Part shown: positions 39,770 through 49,099 of the stretch, piece after piece
Layout of the letters: each line of letters opens with the position of its first letter
How positions within the stretch are numbered: the stretch's first letter is position 1
NCBI RefSeq assembly: GCF_036924715.1
Contig: NZ_JAZHSB010000001.1
Location: forward strand, 4,765,001-4,829,000
Reading direction: 5' to 3'
From: Bradyrhizobium sp. AZCC 1721
GTDB lineage: Bacteria; Pseudomonadota; Alphaproteobacteria; Rhizobiales; Xanthobacteraceae
DNA length: 64,000 bases
Translations under genes and position numbers: made by a program
Notes under the pieces: model-generated
Databases searched by the model: none
Told to the model about the DNA's origin: nothing
What the model saw: the letters and a program-made list of their open reading frames with translations, nothing else

Positions 39770-41140
39770 ATGCGCCTCGTGCTTCAGCTCGTCGCCCGCT
39801 TATTTCTCGTGGTCATCCTGTGCCTGGGAGCGGCGACTATCTGGGCGACGATCGACGCGCATCGCAGCGTCGATCGTGCCACGGCCGCTTCCGCCGAGCG
39901 TGTCTCGGTGGCGCTGGAAGCGCTCTACTGGCGCGAATTGACGTTGCGCAGCAACAGGATGCGCGAGCAACTGCTGCCGGTGCCGGAATGGCGCACCATC
40001 GAAACGATGGGGCTGATCTCGCCGGGTATCTGCGTCCGGCTCGAGCCGGCGGGCGCGTTCGAGAAGCCGCTTTGCGGACAGAGCAAGGGAATCGGCCAAG
40101 CTCCGCCGCGCTGGTTCGCGGCCACCGTGCAGACACTGCTTGGGGATCACGCCGCGTTCGTCCGGCCGATCAGCGCCCGCGCGGCCAACGCAGGCAGCGT
40201 CTCGGCCGCTGCCGATCCAAATGCCGCCATAGCACTCGCCTGGCAGCACATCCTCGACAACATCCACGTCGCCCTGCTGATGGCGGTGGCGATCGCGCTG
40301 CTTGCCTCGCTGGCAATTGCGCACACGCTTGCGCCGGCGCAGCAGATCGTCGCCGCGCTGCAGCGGATGGCGCGCGGACAATACAGCACGTCGCTGCCCC
40401 GCTTCCGATCGATGGAACTTGCCATGATCGGACAGGCCGTCGGCGATCTCGGCGACCGCCTCGCGCGGTCGATGGAGGAACGCGCCGCGCTGACCCGGCG
40501 CCTGCTCGAAATCCGCAGCGACGAGCGGCGGGCGCTTGCCCGTGAACTGCATGACGAATTCGGACAGAACCTGACGGCGATCCTCGCTTTCGCCAACACG
40601 ATCGAAGCAACCAGCGCGCGGGAAAAGGCGAGAAGCGAGGTCGCGCAGGACGCGCGGATGATCTCGCAAGCCACCCATCGCATCATGGCGTGCCTGCGCG
40701 ATACGTTGAACCGCTTGCGCCATCCGCCCGCCGAGGAACTCGGGCTTGAGGCCTGCCTTGTCGATCTCGTCGATAGCTGGCGCTCGCGGAATGCGACGCA
40801 GCCGGTGATCCAGCTCGATCTCAAGGGCGATCTCGCCGACGTCCGCGGCGCCGTCGCTGCGACCGCCTATCGGGTCGCCCAGGAGTGCCTGACCAATTCC
40901 TTGCGGCACAGTTCGGCGCGGGTGATCGTGCTGCGGATCGAGCGGCGCACCGGCGCGGAAAACGCGCTGCTGGTCCACGTCGAGGACGACGGTGGCGGCG
41001 ATGCGGCCAAGCTGGCCGGCTCTCCCGGCTTTGGCCTGACCGGCATTCGCGAGAGGGTCGCCGCGCTCGGCGGCTCGCTGTCGATCGCGGATGCGAATCG
41101 CGGGGTGAGCGTGGCCGCCACGATCCCGCTTGCAGCCTGA
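39770..41140 (+). CDS. NarL-type sensor histidine kinase
   Basis: A 456-residue membrane kinase with an N-terminal helix (residues 5-25), a periplasmic domain (about 30-165) and a second helix (about 168-190, ALLMAVAIALLASLAIAHTL). A HAMP linker and a HisKA_3 domain follow (RALARELHDEFGQNLTAIL, phosphoacceptor His near 260), then a NarX/DegS-type ATPase (AYRVAQECLTNSLRHS, GFGLTGIRERVAALGG). The ATG at 39770 has a CGGGAG box and gives the proper membrane anchor. Its stop overlaps the start of the response regulator gene (TGATG), so they form a two-component pair. Confidence 0.9.
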   Translation: MRLVLQLVARLFLVVILCLGAATIWATIDAHRSVDRATAASAERVSVALEALYWRELTLRSNRMREQLLPVPEWRTIETMGLISPGICVRLEPAGAFEKPLCGQSKGIGQAPPRWFAATVQTLLGDHAAFVRPISARAANAGSVSAAADPNAAIALAWQHILDNIHVALLMAVAIALLASLAIAHTLAPAQQIVAALQRMARGQYSTSLPRFRSMELAMIGQAVGDLGDRLARSMEERAALTRRLLEIRSDERRALARELHDEFGQNLTAILAFANTIEATSAREKARSEVAQDARMISQATHRIMACLRDTLNRLRHPPAEELGLEACLVDLVDSWRSRNATQPVIQLDLKGDLADVRGAVAATAYRVAQECLTNSLRHSSARVIVLRIERRTGAENALLVHVEDDGGGDAAKLAGSPGFGLTGIRERVAALGGSLSIADANRGVSVAATIPLAA

Positions 41141-41793
41141 TGACCGCGTCGCAGAGCAAAGGCATTTCGATCTTGCTCGTCGACGACCATCCTGTGGTCC
41201 GGCAAGGCTACCGGCGCGTGCTGGAGCACCAGGATGATTTCCAGGTGGTGGCCGAGGCCGACAACGCCGCCGACGCCTATCGCGCGTTCAAGGCGCACGC
41301 TCCTGACGTCGTGGTCATGGACATATCGATGCCGGGCGCCAGCGGGCTCGAGGCGATCAGGAATATTCGCGCCCGCTCCTCCGACACCCGCATTCTCGTC
41401 TTCAGCATGCATTGCGAGGCGGCGCAGGTGAAGGCCGCCTTCAATGCCGGCGCAAACGGCTACGTCACGAAGGGATCGGACCCATCAGCGCTGATCCGGG
41501 CGATCCGTTCGCTAGTCCGCGGCGAACAGGCGATGAGCGACGACATCGCCCGCGTGCTGGCGCTGGAAAGCCTCTCCCCCTCGGGATCGCTGCTCGATCA
41601 ACTGGGCGAGCGGGAAATCGAGATCCTCAGGCAATTGGCCGCCGGCGCGACCACCGAGCAGATCGCCTCAAATCTCAATCTCAGCATCAAGACCGTGCAG
41701 AACTACCATTATCTGATCAAGACCAAGACCGGCATGCGGACGGACGCGCAGCTTGTCCGCCTGGCCGTGGAATGCGGATTGGCCAGCCTTTAG
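41140..41793 (+). CDS. NarL/LuxR family response regulator
   Basis: A 217-residue regulator with an N-terminal receiver (ILLVDDHPVVRQGYRRVLE, phosphoacceptor Asp in VVVMDISMPGASG, VTKGSDPSALI) and a C-terminal LuxR-type helix-turn-helix (LGEREIEILRQLAAGATTEQIASNLNLSIKTVQNYHYLIKTK). It is the partner of the preceding sensor kinase, with 1-bp overlap. The receiver lysine motif reads TKG instead of the common KP, as in many NarL-type proteins. Targets are not evident nearby. Confidence 0.92.
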   Translation: MTASQSKGISILLVDDHPVVRQGYRRVLEHQDDFQVVAEADNAADAYRAFKAHAPDVVVMDISMPGASGLEAIRNIRARSSDTRILVFSMHCEAAQVKAAFNAGANGYVTKGSDPSALIRAIRSLVRGEQAMSDDIARVLALESLSPSGSLLDQLGEREIEILRQLAAGATTEQIASNLNLSIKTVQNYHYLIKTKTGMRTDAQLVRLAVECGLASL

Positions 41794-41927
41794 CGGCGGC
41801 CCGGTTTTCCCCGCTCGCGGCCGCCGTACGGGTGGCCTCCCCCGGCACGATTTGCTAAAGCACGGCGTAAAAACAAATCGGCCGGGAGCCGCCTCGTGCG
41901 CCTCGCCTGCCCGCTTCGGAGTTGTCG

Positions 41928-43235
41928 ATGATCCCCCGCTATACCCGCCCGGAAATGGCTTCCATCTGGGAGCCGCAGACGCGTTTCAAGATCTGGTTCG
42001 AGATCGAGGCGCATGCGGCTGATGCGCTGGCGGAACTCGGCGTGATCCCCAAGGAGGCGGCGAAGACGATCTGGGCCAAGGCCAAGCATGCGACGTTCGA
42101 CGTGGCACGGATCGACGAGATCGAGCGCGAGACCAAGCACGACGTCATCGCCTTCCTGACCCATCTGGCCGAAATCGTCGGCCCCGAGGCGCGTTTCGTC
42201 CACCAGGGCATGACCTCCTCCGACGTGCTCGACACCTGCCTCAACGTGCAGCTCACCCGCGCCGCGGACCTCTTGATATCGGACCTCGACAAGGTGCTGG
42301 CCGCGCTGAAGAAGCGCGCCTTCGAGCACAAGATGACGCCGACCATCGGCCGCTCCCATGGCATCCATGCCGAGCCTGTGACGTTCGGGCTCAAGCTCGC
42401 TTATGCCCATGCGGAATTCTCCCGCGCCCGCGAGCGGCTGGTCGCCGCCCGCAAGGAAGTTGCGACCTGCGCGATTTCGGGCGCCGTCGGCACTTTTGCG
42501 CAGATCGATCCGCGCGTGGAAGAGCATGTCGCCAAGGCGATGGGGCTGGAGCCGGAGCCGATCTCCACGCAAGTGATCCCGCGCGACCGGCATGCGATGT
42601 ATTTTGCGACGCTTGGCGTGATTGCCTCTTCGGTCGAGCGGCTCGCCATCGAAATCCGGCACCTGCAGCGCACCGAGGTGCTGGAGGCCGAAGAATTCTT
42701 CTCCGAGGGCCAGAAGGGCTCGTCGGCCATGCCGCACAAGCGCAACCCGGTGCTGTCGGAAAATCTGACCGGCCTGTCGCGCATGGTGCGCGCCTATGCG
42801 ATGCCGGCGATGGAAAACGTCGCCCTCTGGCACGAACGCGACATCTCGCATTCTTCTGCCGAACGCATGATCGGACCGGACGCCACCGTGACGCTGGACT
42901 TCGCGCTAATGCGGCTTGCCGGCCTGATCGAGAAGCTCCTGATCTATCCCGCCAACATGCAGAAGAACCTCGACCGCCTCGGCGGTCTCGTGCATTCGCA
43001 GCGGCTTCTGATCGCGCTGACGCAGAAGGGCGCCAGCCGCGAGGACGCCTACAAATACGTCCAGCGCAACGCCATGCCGGTCTGGCGCGGCGAAGGCGAC
43101 TTCCAGACGCTGCTGAAAAAGGACCCCGACGTGAAGAAGCACCTGAGCGATGCCGAAATCGAGGAGCAGTTCGACCTCGGCTATCACTTCAAGCACGTCG
43201 ACACGATCTTCAAGCGCGTGTTCGGCGAGAGCTGA
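41928..43235 (+). CDS. purB: Adenylosuccinate lyase
   Basis: A 435-residue enzyme: MIPRYTRPEMASIWEPQTRF at the N terminus, HQGMTSSDVLDTCLNVQL, GRSHGIHAEPVTFG (catalytic His near 144), and the flexible signature loop GSSAMPHKRNP at about 264-274. It cleaves adenylosuccinate and SAICAR in purine synthesis and is essential in most bacteria. The ATG at 41928 has a CGGAG box. Gene length and motifs match typical alphaproteobacterial PurB. It is separate from the NarL pair upstream. Confidence 0.95.
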   Translation: MIPRYTRPEMASIWEPQTRFKIWFEIEAHAADALAELGVIPKEAAKTIWAKAKHATFDVARIDEIERETKHDVIAFLTHLAEIVGPEARFVHQGMTSSDVLDTCLNVQLTRAADLLISDLDKVLAALKKRAFEHKMTPTIGRSHGIHAEPVTFGLKLAYAHAEFSRARERLVAARKEVATCAISGAVGTFAQIDPRVEEHVAKAMGLEPEPISTQVIPRDRHAMYFATLGVIASSVERLAIEIRHLQRTEVLEAEEFFSEGQKGSSAMPHKRNPVLSENLTGLSRMVRAYAMPAMENVALWHERDISHSSAERMIGPDATVTLDFALMRLAGLIEKLLIYPANMQKNLDRLGGLVHSQRLLIALTQKGASREDAYKYVQRNAMPVWRGEGDFQTLLKKDPDVKKHLSDAEIEEQFDLGYHFKHVDTIFKRVFGES

Positions 43236-43263
43236 CAACGCACGCCGTCCGAACGCTTGACGG

Positions 43264-43857
43264 TCATCTCTCGGTCTGCAGCAAACCGACCGCGAGATAT
43301 CGGAAAGCCTCGACAGCCTTTGCAAAGACGGCATGCGGATCGTTGGCTGCGGCAATCCAGAGCGAGGCGTTGAGCGCCGCTCCATTGATCAGCCGCGCGG
43401 CAGCTTCCGCATCCATCGGCCTCACCGTTCCTTCGTCGATAAGCGCCTGGATCGTTTGCGTCGTCGAGCGAAGACACGCAGTCTGGTTGGGCCATAGCGA
43501 TGGATCGCCGAGCACGGCCGGCCCGTCTAGCAGCATGATGCGCTGGATCTCCGGCTCCAGCGCCATTTCGATATAGGCGACGCCCTCGGCGAGAAAGCCG
43601 AGCCACCGGGTCTCCGCCTGATTTTGTGCAGCGCGCATTCGCGCCACCATTTCCGCGTCGATCTGCTCGATCACGGCCTGCAGCAGACCCTTCTTGTCGC
43701 CGAAGTTGTGATAGAGCGCACCGCGCGTCAGGCCGGCCTCTGCGGTCAAATCGTCCATCGACGCCGCATAGCCTTTGGTCGCGAAAGCCTTACGGGCGGC
43801 CTGGATGAGCTTGGCCCGGGTTTCTTCCACCATCTGTGCGCGTCGCCTCGCGGCCAC
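43264..43857 (-). CDS. TetR family transcriptional regulator, likely controlling ridA and itself
   Basis: A 197-residue regulator with the N-terminal helix-turn-helix TRAKLIQAARKAFATKGYAASMDDLTAEAGLTRGALYHNFGDKKGLLQAVIEQI (about 13-64). The C-terminal ligand-binding domain contains EGVAYIEMALEPEIQRIMLLDGPAVLG, typical of the YcdC/AcrR-like C-terminal family. It is divergent from the RidA-family gene. The intergenic region carries three near-identical palindromes overlapping promoters in both directions, strong evidence for repression of both genes. Confidence 0.9.
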   Translation of the reverse strand: MAARRRAQMVEETRAKLIQAARKAFATKGYAASMDDLTAEAGLTRGALYHNFGDKKGLLQAVIEQIDAEMVARMRAAQNQAETRWLGFLAEGVAYIEMALEPEIQRIMLLDGPAVLGDPSLWPNQTACLRSTTQTIQALIDEGTVRPMDAEAAARLINGAALNASLWIAAANDPHAVFAKAVEAFRYLAVGLLQTER

Positions 43858-43875
43858 CGCTATCTCCGCAAATTA

Positions 43876-43946
43876 CATACGCCCCGTATGCTAGTTGACA
43901 TACGCCGCGTATGTAACTTATAGAAAACATACGGAGCGTATGTCAA
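43876..43946. promoter_or_regulatory. Three TetR-type palindromic operators with divergent promoters
   Basis: Palindromes: catacgccccgtatg (43876-43890), acatacgccgcgtatgt (43898-43914) and acatacggagcgtatgt (43927-43943). On the plus strand TTGACA (43895-43900) and TTATAG (43918-43923) are 17 bp apart with the second palindrome in the spacer. On the minus strand TTGACA (43941-43946, reversed) and TATAAG are 18 bp apart with the third palindrome in the spacer. This gives a divergent, symmetrically repressible control region for tetR and ridA. Confidence 0.85.
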
Positions 43947-44009
43947 TTTAGGGTGCAAAAACAGCCGGACCCGTGGAGGTCTGGCTTGCCTTTGAACAGG
44001 AGTGACGTC

Positions 44010-44408
44010 ATGGCCAAACGCGATGCAATCTTCCCTGCCGGACGGCAGGCGCTCTACGAGATCAACCGTTATTCGGCGGCGATCCGCTCGGGCGACCTTC
44101 TGTTCGTCTCAGGCCAAGTCGGCAGCCGCGATGACGGGTCGCCCGAGCCGGTCTTCGAAAAGCAGGTCCAGCTTGCCTTCGACAATCTCTCGGCCGTGCT
44201 GAAGTCTGCCGGTTGCACATTTGACGACGTCGTTGACGTAACCACGTTCCACACCGATCCGGCCACGCAGTGGGAGGCGGTCAATGCAGTTCGCTTGAAG
44301 GAGATCGGTGAGCCGCCCTATCCGAACTGGACCGCGGTGGGCGTGAACTGGCTGGCGGGCTTCGATTTTGAAATCAAGGTCATCGCGCGCCTTCCTCAGT
44401 CCACCTGA
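44010..44408 (+). CDS. RidA/YjgF family protein
   Basis: A 132-residue protein of the RidA (YjgF/YER057c/UK114) family: YSAAIRSGDLLFVSGQVGSRDDG, QLAFDNLSAVLKSAGCTFDDVVDVTTFH, and a C-terminal VGVNWLAGFDFEIKVIARLP. Canonical RidA enzymes hydrolyse reactive enamine/imine intermediates. The C-terminal variation, without the usual RVEIEAIA motif and catalytic Arg context, suggests a subfamily with another substrate. The ATG at 44010 has an AGGAG box. It is divergent from a TetR repressor whose operators overlap its promoter, so it is probably induced by a small ligand. Confidence 0.85.
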   Translation: MAKRDAIFPAGRQALYEINRYSAAIRSGDLLFVSGQVGSRDDGSPEPVFEKQVQLAFDNLSAVLKSAGCTFDDVVDVTTFHTDPATQWEAVNAVRLKEIGEPPYPNWTAVGVNWLAGFDFEIKVIARLPQST

Positions 44409-44580
44409 CCCAATTGGCGGCGAGTGTCCCCGCTTACAGGAGGTCCTGGGTAGCCACCCCAGCAGTTTTCCGGCCTTGCCAAGCCGATTTAGGTGGTTCC
44501 AAGTTGTCACAACCGCCGTGACTCCCGCCGGCACCCTCGAAGCAACCTAACGGTAACCGCAAATCGGCTAAGGTCGCAGC

Positions 44581-45369
44581 GTGTCATCACCGCCGAAAAT
44601 CCTCATCTTCGACTCCGGCCTTGGCGGCCTCACGGTCCTGCGCGAGATCGTCCGTGCCCGGCCCGATGCGCACTACGTCTATGTCGCCGACGACGCGTTC
44701 TTTCCCTATGGCCATCACGGCGAGGAAGAGATCATCGCCCGCGTGGTGCCGCTGGTCGGCGAGTTGATCACACGCCACGCCCCTGCCCTGGTGGCGATTG
44801 CCTGCAACACCGCTTCCACGCTCGTGATGTCGCACCTGCGCAACGCCTATAGCGTGCCGTTCGTCGGCACCGTGCCTGCGATCAAGCCGGCCTGTGCCAG
44901 CTCGAAGACCAAGCGCATCTCGGTGCTCGGCACCAAGGGCACCGTCAAGCGCGAATATACCAGGCGCCTGATCGACGACTTCGCGCAGGGCTGCGAAGTG
45001 ACGCTGGTGGGATCGGCAGAGCTGGCTTCCCTTGCCGAAGCCGCACTCAGCGGCAACGACGTGCGCGACGAGGATATTGCGGCGGAGCTTGCCCCCTGCT
45101 TTGTCGGCAGTGGCGAGCATCGCACCGACACCGTCGTGCTGGCCTGCACCCACTTTCCGCTGTTGCTCGACCGGTTGACCAAGCTTGCGCCGTGGCCGGT
45201 CGACTGGATCGACCCAGCACCCGCGATCGCCCGGCGCGTGTCCGAACTGCTGGGGTCGCCAGGCCGGCAAAGCGATGACGTCGGAGCTGAGATGATCTTC
45301 ACGTCCAACCGACCGCACACGCTGAGCCGGGCGCTGATGCCGTTCTTCGGCGGCCGCGTGCCGGCGTAG
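44581..45369 (+). CDS. murI: Glutamate racemase
   Basis: A 262-residue enzyme starting at a GTG: KILIFDSGLGGLTVLREIV, then C75 in AIACNTAST and C189 in LACTHFPLL, the two catalytic cysteines. It makes D-glutamate for peptidoglycan. The family block DEDIAAELAPCFVGSGEHRTD (about 163-183) is relevant because a decayed copy of that segment lies at 51457-51520. Preceding sequence includes a possible weak hairpin (ctgggtagccaccccag, 44445-44461) after ridA. Confidence 0.93.
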   Translation: MSSPPKILIFDSGLGGLTVLREIVRARPDAHYVYVADDAFFPYGHHGEEEIIARVVPLVGELITRHAPALVAIACNTASTLVMSHLRNAYSVPFVGTVPAIKPACASSKTKRISVLGTKGTVKREYTRRLIDDFAQGCEVTLVGSAELASLAEAALSGNDVRDEDIAAELAPCFVGSGEHRTDTVVLACTHFPLLLDRLTKLAPWPVDWIDPAPAIARRVSELLGSPGRQSDDVGAEMIFTSNRPHTLSRALMPFFGGRVPA

Positions 45370-45461
45370 CGTCACCCGTTGGCGCATATTTTCAAAATCA
45401 GTTGAACGAAACCTGGCGCCCGCGGACAATAGCCATCCGGGTAAGTGGAGCGTTGCGGCCT

Positions 45462-48302
45462 TCACAATATCTCCAGCAGTTGCTTGGCGGCTCTGATATC
45501 CGCAGTATCCGAGCCCTCCACGAATTTCTCGAGCACGGGTAGCAGCAATAGTCTTGCTTCTTTGCGTCGGTCGCGCGCAGCGAAAAGCTCCGCAAGATCG
45601 ATCGCGGTCCGCAACTCCCAAGCTACCGCACCCTGACGACGGCTAAGTTCGAGCGATTCCATGAAACAGCTCTCTGCGTCATCGCTTTTCGGCTGCGGCA
45701 GGGAAAGCAAGGCCTTCCCTTTCATTCGCAGCAGTTCGGGCATGTAGAAGCGATCTCCGTTTTGGTTGACCAGGTTTATCGCGTCATCGATCAAAACTGC
45801 GCTTTGCTCGAATTGGCCGAGTGACAGAAGACCTTGAACCAGCGCAATGTTAAAAGTCGTGGTGAGCAGTTCATAGCCTGCTTCGCGCAGCTCTTGAAGG
45901 CAGCCCATTATCGTCTGCACACCGTCCTTGGCATTACCCCGCAGGACAGCCAGTTCGCCTTTCACGCCTTTCCCTACCGCAAGGTAAGGCCCAAGGGATC
46001 TCGACCGGGCGAGAGCGATGAATCGATCGATACTCTCTTCCGCGGTTTCGAGATCTCCGGTCCAAAGAAAAATGGAGACCGCCCAGATCAGCGCAATGCA
46101 TAGCGTTATGGGGTGATCCATCTGTGCGGCCTCGGCGACAGTCTGCCGCGCCAGTTGCAGTGCGTTCGAGGGGTGGCCCTGCAACCAGAGTTCCCTCGCG
46201 AGGGTTATGTTGGCACGATTTCCATGATCGAAGCCATAAAACGTGCTGATCCGTTCCGTACCGGGCCCCTCCGACACGACTTCAAGCATCTTCAGCGCTT
46301 CGCGATGATGACCAGCCAGATGGAGCGAGACCCCCAACAAGGAATGCGCCAGAGCGACAGCGGCAGGTTCTCTGAGGACTTTGGCCACCACCAGGCTCCG
46401 CTGCGCATATCGCAGGGCGGCATCGAACTGCCCCATGCGCTCGTGGAAGATGTGCATCCGGCCGAGCAGTTGGAGTTGGTTCAGGTCGTCACCACGCTCC
46501 TCGGCAATCTCGAGGCTCCTGCTCAACGCCGCGCGCGCGGCTTCGCTACTTCCGAGCGTAAACATCAGGGTCAGTCCTAAGGCCGCCTGGATGTGCATTT
46601 CGTCGACACTGCCACGTGGGAGATAATCTATCGACAGGAGAGCCCGCTCCGACCAGCGGCGACATTCGACAAGGAGCGACATCGCCAGAAAGATGGGTGC
46701 CGCCGCAGCCGTAAGCCCGATGCCAATCTGGATGTCGCCGTCGGCGCCGAAGCACCATTCCAACGCAGCGCGCACATTGTGAAGGGCTGAAAAGTGAATC
46801 GCTCGTTCGTCTGGGCTCGGCAATGTCTCCCATTTTTCACCGGCATGCTCCATCCAGCGTCGGTAGTAAGTGGCATGGCGGGCGGCGAGCGTGGCGTCGT
46901 TGATCTGCACCTCAAGCAAGTAAGCTCTCGTGGTATCCAGGAGGCGATAGCGCATCATGGCGCCGATGGGACGTGGTGCGACCATCGATTTTGCGACAAG
47001 GCTGTCGATGGCGTCAAACAGAACGGATCGGTCAACGCATTCGTCCGGCACAACCTCAAGCGCCGCATCGATCGTGAAATGCCCGGCGAAGATCGCGAGC
47101 CTGCGGAGCACGAGGCGCTCAAGATCGGACAAGAGTTCGTAGCTCCAATCCAGCGTGGCTCGCAATGTCCTCTGCCGCGGCAGAGCGGTCCGCTGACCCT
47201 GCCATAGCAGGCTCAGGCGCTCATCCAGAAGCTCCGCGGTTTGCTGCAAGCCGTAGGCTTCGACCCTGCCTGCGGCCAACTCGATCGCCAGCGCCATGCC
47301 GTCTAGCTTCCTGCAAATGTTAGCGACAATCGCAGCATTGGAATCGTTGAGCTCGATGCGTGCACCACCGGCTGTTGCGCGCTCCAGGAACAGTTGAACC
47401 GCGGGATAGTTACGGGTAACAGCGGCAGTCAGGCCGGGGACATCCGGCGGAACGGCAAGAGGCGCCAATCGATAGACCTGCTCGCCCTCAACCCTTAGAG
47501 ATTCCCGGCTTGTAGCCAGAATGTGAACCAGCGGCGCGGCTTGAAATATTCTCGCAGCCAAGGGCGCGACAGCAGCGATGACGTGCTCGCAATTGTCCAG
47601 AACCAGCAGCATCTTTTTGTCGTGCAAATGGGCAAGCAGGGCCGGCACCGGATCGTCGGCCTGAACTGGCAATCCAAGCATGAGCAGGAGCGAGGTGGTC
47701 ACGAGATCGGGATTGCTGAGAGCGCCAAGATCCACGAAGTGGATGGCATGGGAAAAATTCTCAAGCAAATCGTGAGCGACGGTCACCGCAACGGCGGTCT
47801 TCCCCACGCCGCCCGGACCGACGATCGTGACAAAGCGTGAAGCGATGAGCTTCTCTGAAAGCGCGACGACCGCATCTGCCCGCCCAACCATCCGTTGGAG
47901 CCGATTTGGCAGCTTGGCGGATGACGTTTCCACTTTCGGCGCCGAGCGCCCAGGCGCCGGGAGCGCCGTTTGCGAGACCGGCGCCACAAAGCAATAGCCT
48001 CGTCCCGACAAGGTGGTGATGTAACGCGCGCCGTTCTTGCCATCACCCAATGCCTTTCGGAGCGCAGCGATATGAAAGCGCAGGTTCGCTTCCTCTACGG
48101 TGGCGCCAGGCCAAATGCAGGCCATCAGATCCCATTTGCTCACGACTTCATTGGGACGCGACACAAGGGCGATCAGGGCATCGAAAGTTCTGGCCCCCAA
48201 CGTCAGTGCGACGCCGTCACGTGTCAGAAGTCTCTCATGAGGCCTCACGGTAAATGGCCCGAACGATAGCGCCCCCGGCGCGGGCTCGGTCAACTTGGTC
48301 AT
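45462..48302 (-). CDS. Winged-helix transcriptional regulator with NTPase and TPR-like domains
   Basis: A 946-residue regulator. Residues 12-108 are an OmpR/CadC-type winged helix (LTLGARTFDALIALVSRP, ANLRFHIAALRKALGD, YITTLSGRGYCFVAPV). Residues about 135-420 form a STAND/AAA-like NTPase with Walker A GPGGVGKT (162-169) and Walker B KKMLLVLDNCEHV. The C-terminal 450 residues are helical repeats. The same layout is known for BTAD/AfsR-like and predicted ATPase (COG3903) regulators that respond to ligands. It is divergent from the ohr, alpha/beta-hydrolase and P460 genes and is a good candidate for their control. Confidence 0.85.
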   Translation of the reverse strand: MTKLTEPAPGALSFGPFTVRPHERLLTRDGVALTLGARTFDALIALVSRPNEVVSKWDLMACIWPGATVEEANLRFHIAALRKALGDGKNGARYITTLSGRGYCFVAPVSQTALPAPGRSAPKVETSSAKLPNRLQRMVGRADAVVALSEKLIASRFVTIVGPGGVGKTAVAVTVAHDLLENFSHAIHFVDLGALSNPDLVTTSLLLMLGLPVQADDPVPALLAHLHDKKMLLVLDNCEHVIAAVAPLAARIFQAAPLVHILATSRESLRVEGEQVYRLAPLAVPPDVPGLTAAVTRNYPAVQLFLERATAGGARIELNDSNAAIVANICRKLDGMALAIELAAGRVEAYGLQQTAELLDERLSLLWQGQRTALPRQRTLRATLDWSYELLSDLERLVLRRLAIFAGHFTIDAALEVVPDECVDRSVLFDAIDSLVAKSMVAPRPIGAMMRYRLLDTTRAYLLEVQINDATLAARHATYYRRWMEHAGEKWETLPSPDERAIHFSALHNVRAALEWCFGADGDIQIGIGLTAAAAPIFLAMSLLVECRRWSERALLSIDYLPRGSVDEMHIQAALGLTLMFTLGSSEAARAALSRSLEIAEERGDDLNQLQLLGRMHIFHERMGQFDAALRYAQRSLVVAKVLREPAAVALAHSLLGVSLHLAGHHREALKMLEVVSEGPGTERISTFYGFDHGNRANITLARELWLQGHPSNALQLARQTVAEAAQMDHPITLCIALIWAVSIFLWTGDLETAEESIDRFIALARSRSLGPYLAVGKGVKGELAVLRGNAKDGVQTIMGCLQELREAGYELLTTTFNIALVQGLLSLGQFEQSAVLIDDAINLVNQNGDRFYMPELLRMKGKALLSLPQPKSDDAESCFMESLELSRRQGAVAWELRTAIDLAELFAARDRRKEARLLLLPVLEKFVEGSDTADIRAAKQLLEIL

Positions 48303-48609
48303 TGCGCAATCTCTTCGATTTCAACGCATCGGATAGCCAGCGGACCGCGATCGAGCAAGATCGCCTTTGCATCGAGATCAGAACGCACATGCAGACCTAC
48401 CGCAAGCCGGGTTCCAGCAAGGGGATCGGGTGGTGGATTCTCACGCAGCGCTAATGCTTGTGTGCGTCAGTTCGTCCCGCCGCGAGAAATTTCGTAGCAG
48501 CAACGGGTCTCACAACTTCTCACAAACGTAAACGGGCGTCCTGCCGGGACGGCTGCTAGGGCAATTGGGCGCCTCGCCGAAGGTTGCTGTTGTTGTGAAG
48601 GAGACCGTC
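48303..48609. other. Divergent intergenic region between the 946-residue regulator and ohr
   Basis: About 307 bases without a convincing gene. A 10-bp palindrome attgcgcaat (48301-48310) abuts the regulator start codon, and the direct repeat tctcacaa occurs twice (about 48509-48528). It should contain promoters for both directions, but I see no strong -35/-10 pair. No RNA gene is recognisable. Confidence 0.4.
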
Positions 48610-49029
48610 ATGCCCCCATCCGGAAAAGTGCTCTACACAGCTCGGACCCATACCACCGGGGGACGGGAGGACGGCGTGTCCCGTAGTTGCGATGGCCGTC
48701 TGGATGTGAGGCTCTCGCCTCCCGGTGGCGCAGGTGTCGGCACGAATCCGGAGCAGTTGTTCGCCGCCGGCTGGTCGGCCTGCTTCGAAGGCGCCATGGA
48801 AATCGCGGCCCGAAAGAGGAAAATCCCTCTTCCCAAGAAGTGCGCGATCGATGCGGAGATCGACTTGATCCTGGCCGCTGGCGCCTACTCCCTCAGAGCA
48901 CGTCTCAATGTCAGCCTGCCGGGGCTCGATCGCGACGTTGCACGCGATCTCATCAACGAAGCACACGAGACCTGTCCTTACTCCAAAGCTGTCCGCGGCA
49001 ATCTCAACGTCACCATCGACCTCCTCTGA
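48610..49029 (+). CDS. ohr: Ohr/OsmC family organic hydroperoxide resistance protein
   Basis: A 139-residue peroxidase of the Ohr subfamily. The two redox cysteines are C58 (NPEQLFAAGWSACFEGAM) and C122 (ETCPYSKAVRGN), and the usual N-terminal VLYTARTHTTGGR and SCDGRLDVRLSPPG are present. It reduces organic hydroperoxides with lipoyl-protein-derived electrons in the cytosol. The ATG at 48610 has an AAGGAG box 6 bp upstream. No MarR-type OhrR is adjacent; the divergent 946-residue regulator may take that place. Two further genes follow in the same direction. Confidence 0.93.
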   Translation: MPPSGKVLYTARTHTTGGREDGVSRSCDGRLDVRLSPPGGAGVGTNPEQLFAAGWSACFEGAMEIAARKRKIPLPKKCAIDAEIDLILAAGAYSLRARLNVSLPGLDRDVARDLINEAHETCPYSKAVRGNLNVTIDLL

Positions 49030-49099
49030 CAAGTTCTTCACCGATCCGGCCGATGTCGTCAGTCGGACCACCACCAACCATCCAAAAGGCAGAAGCAGC

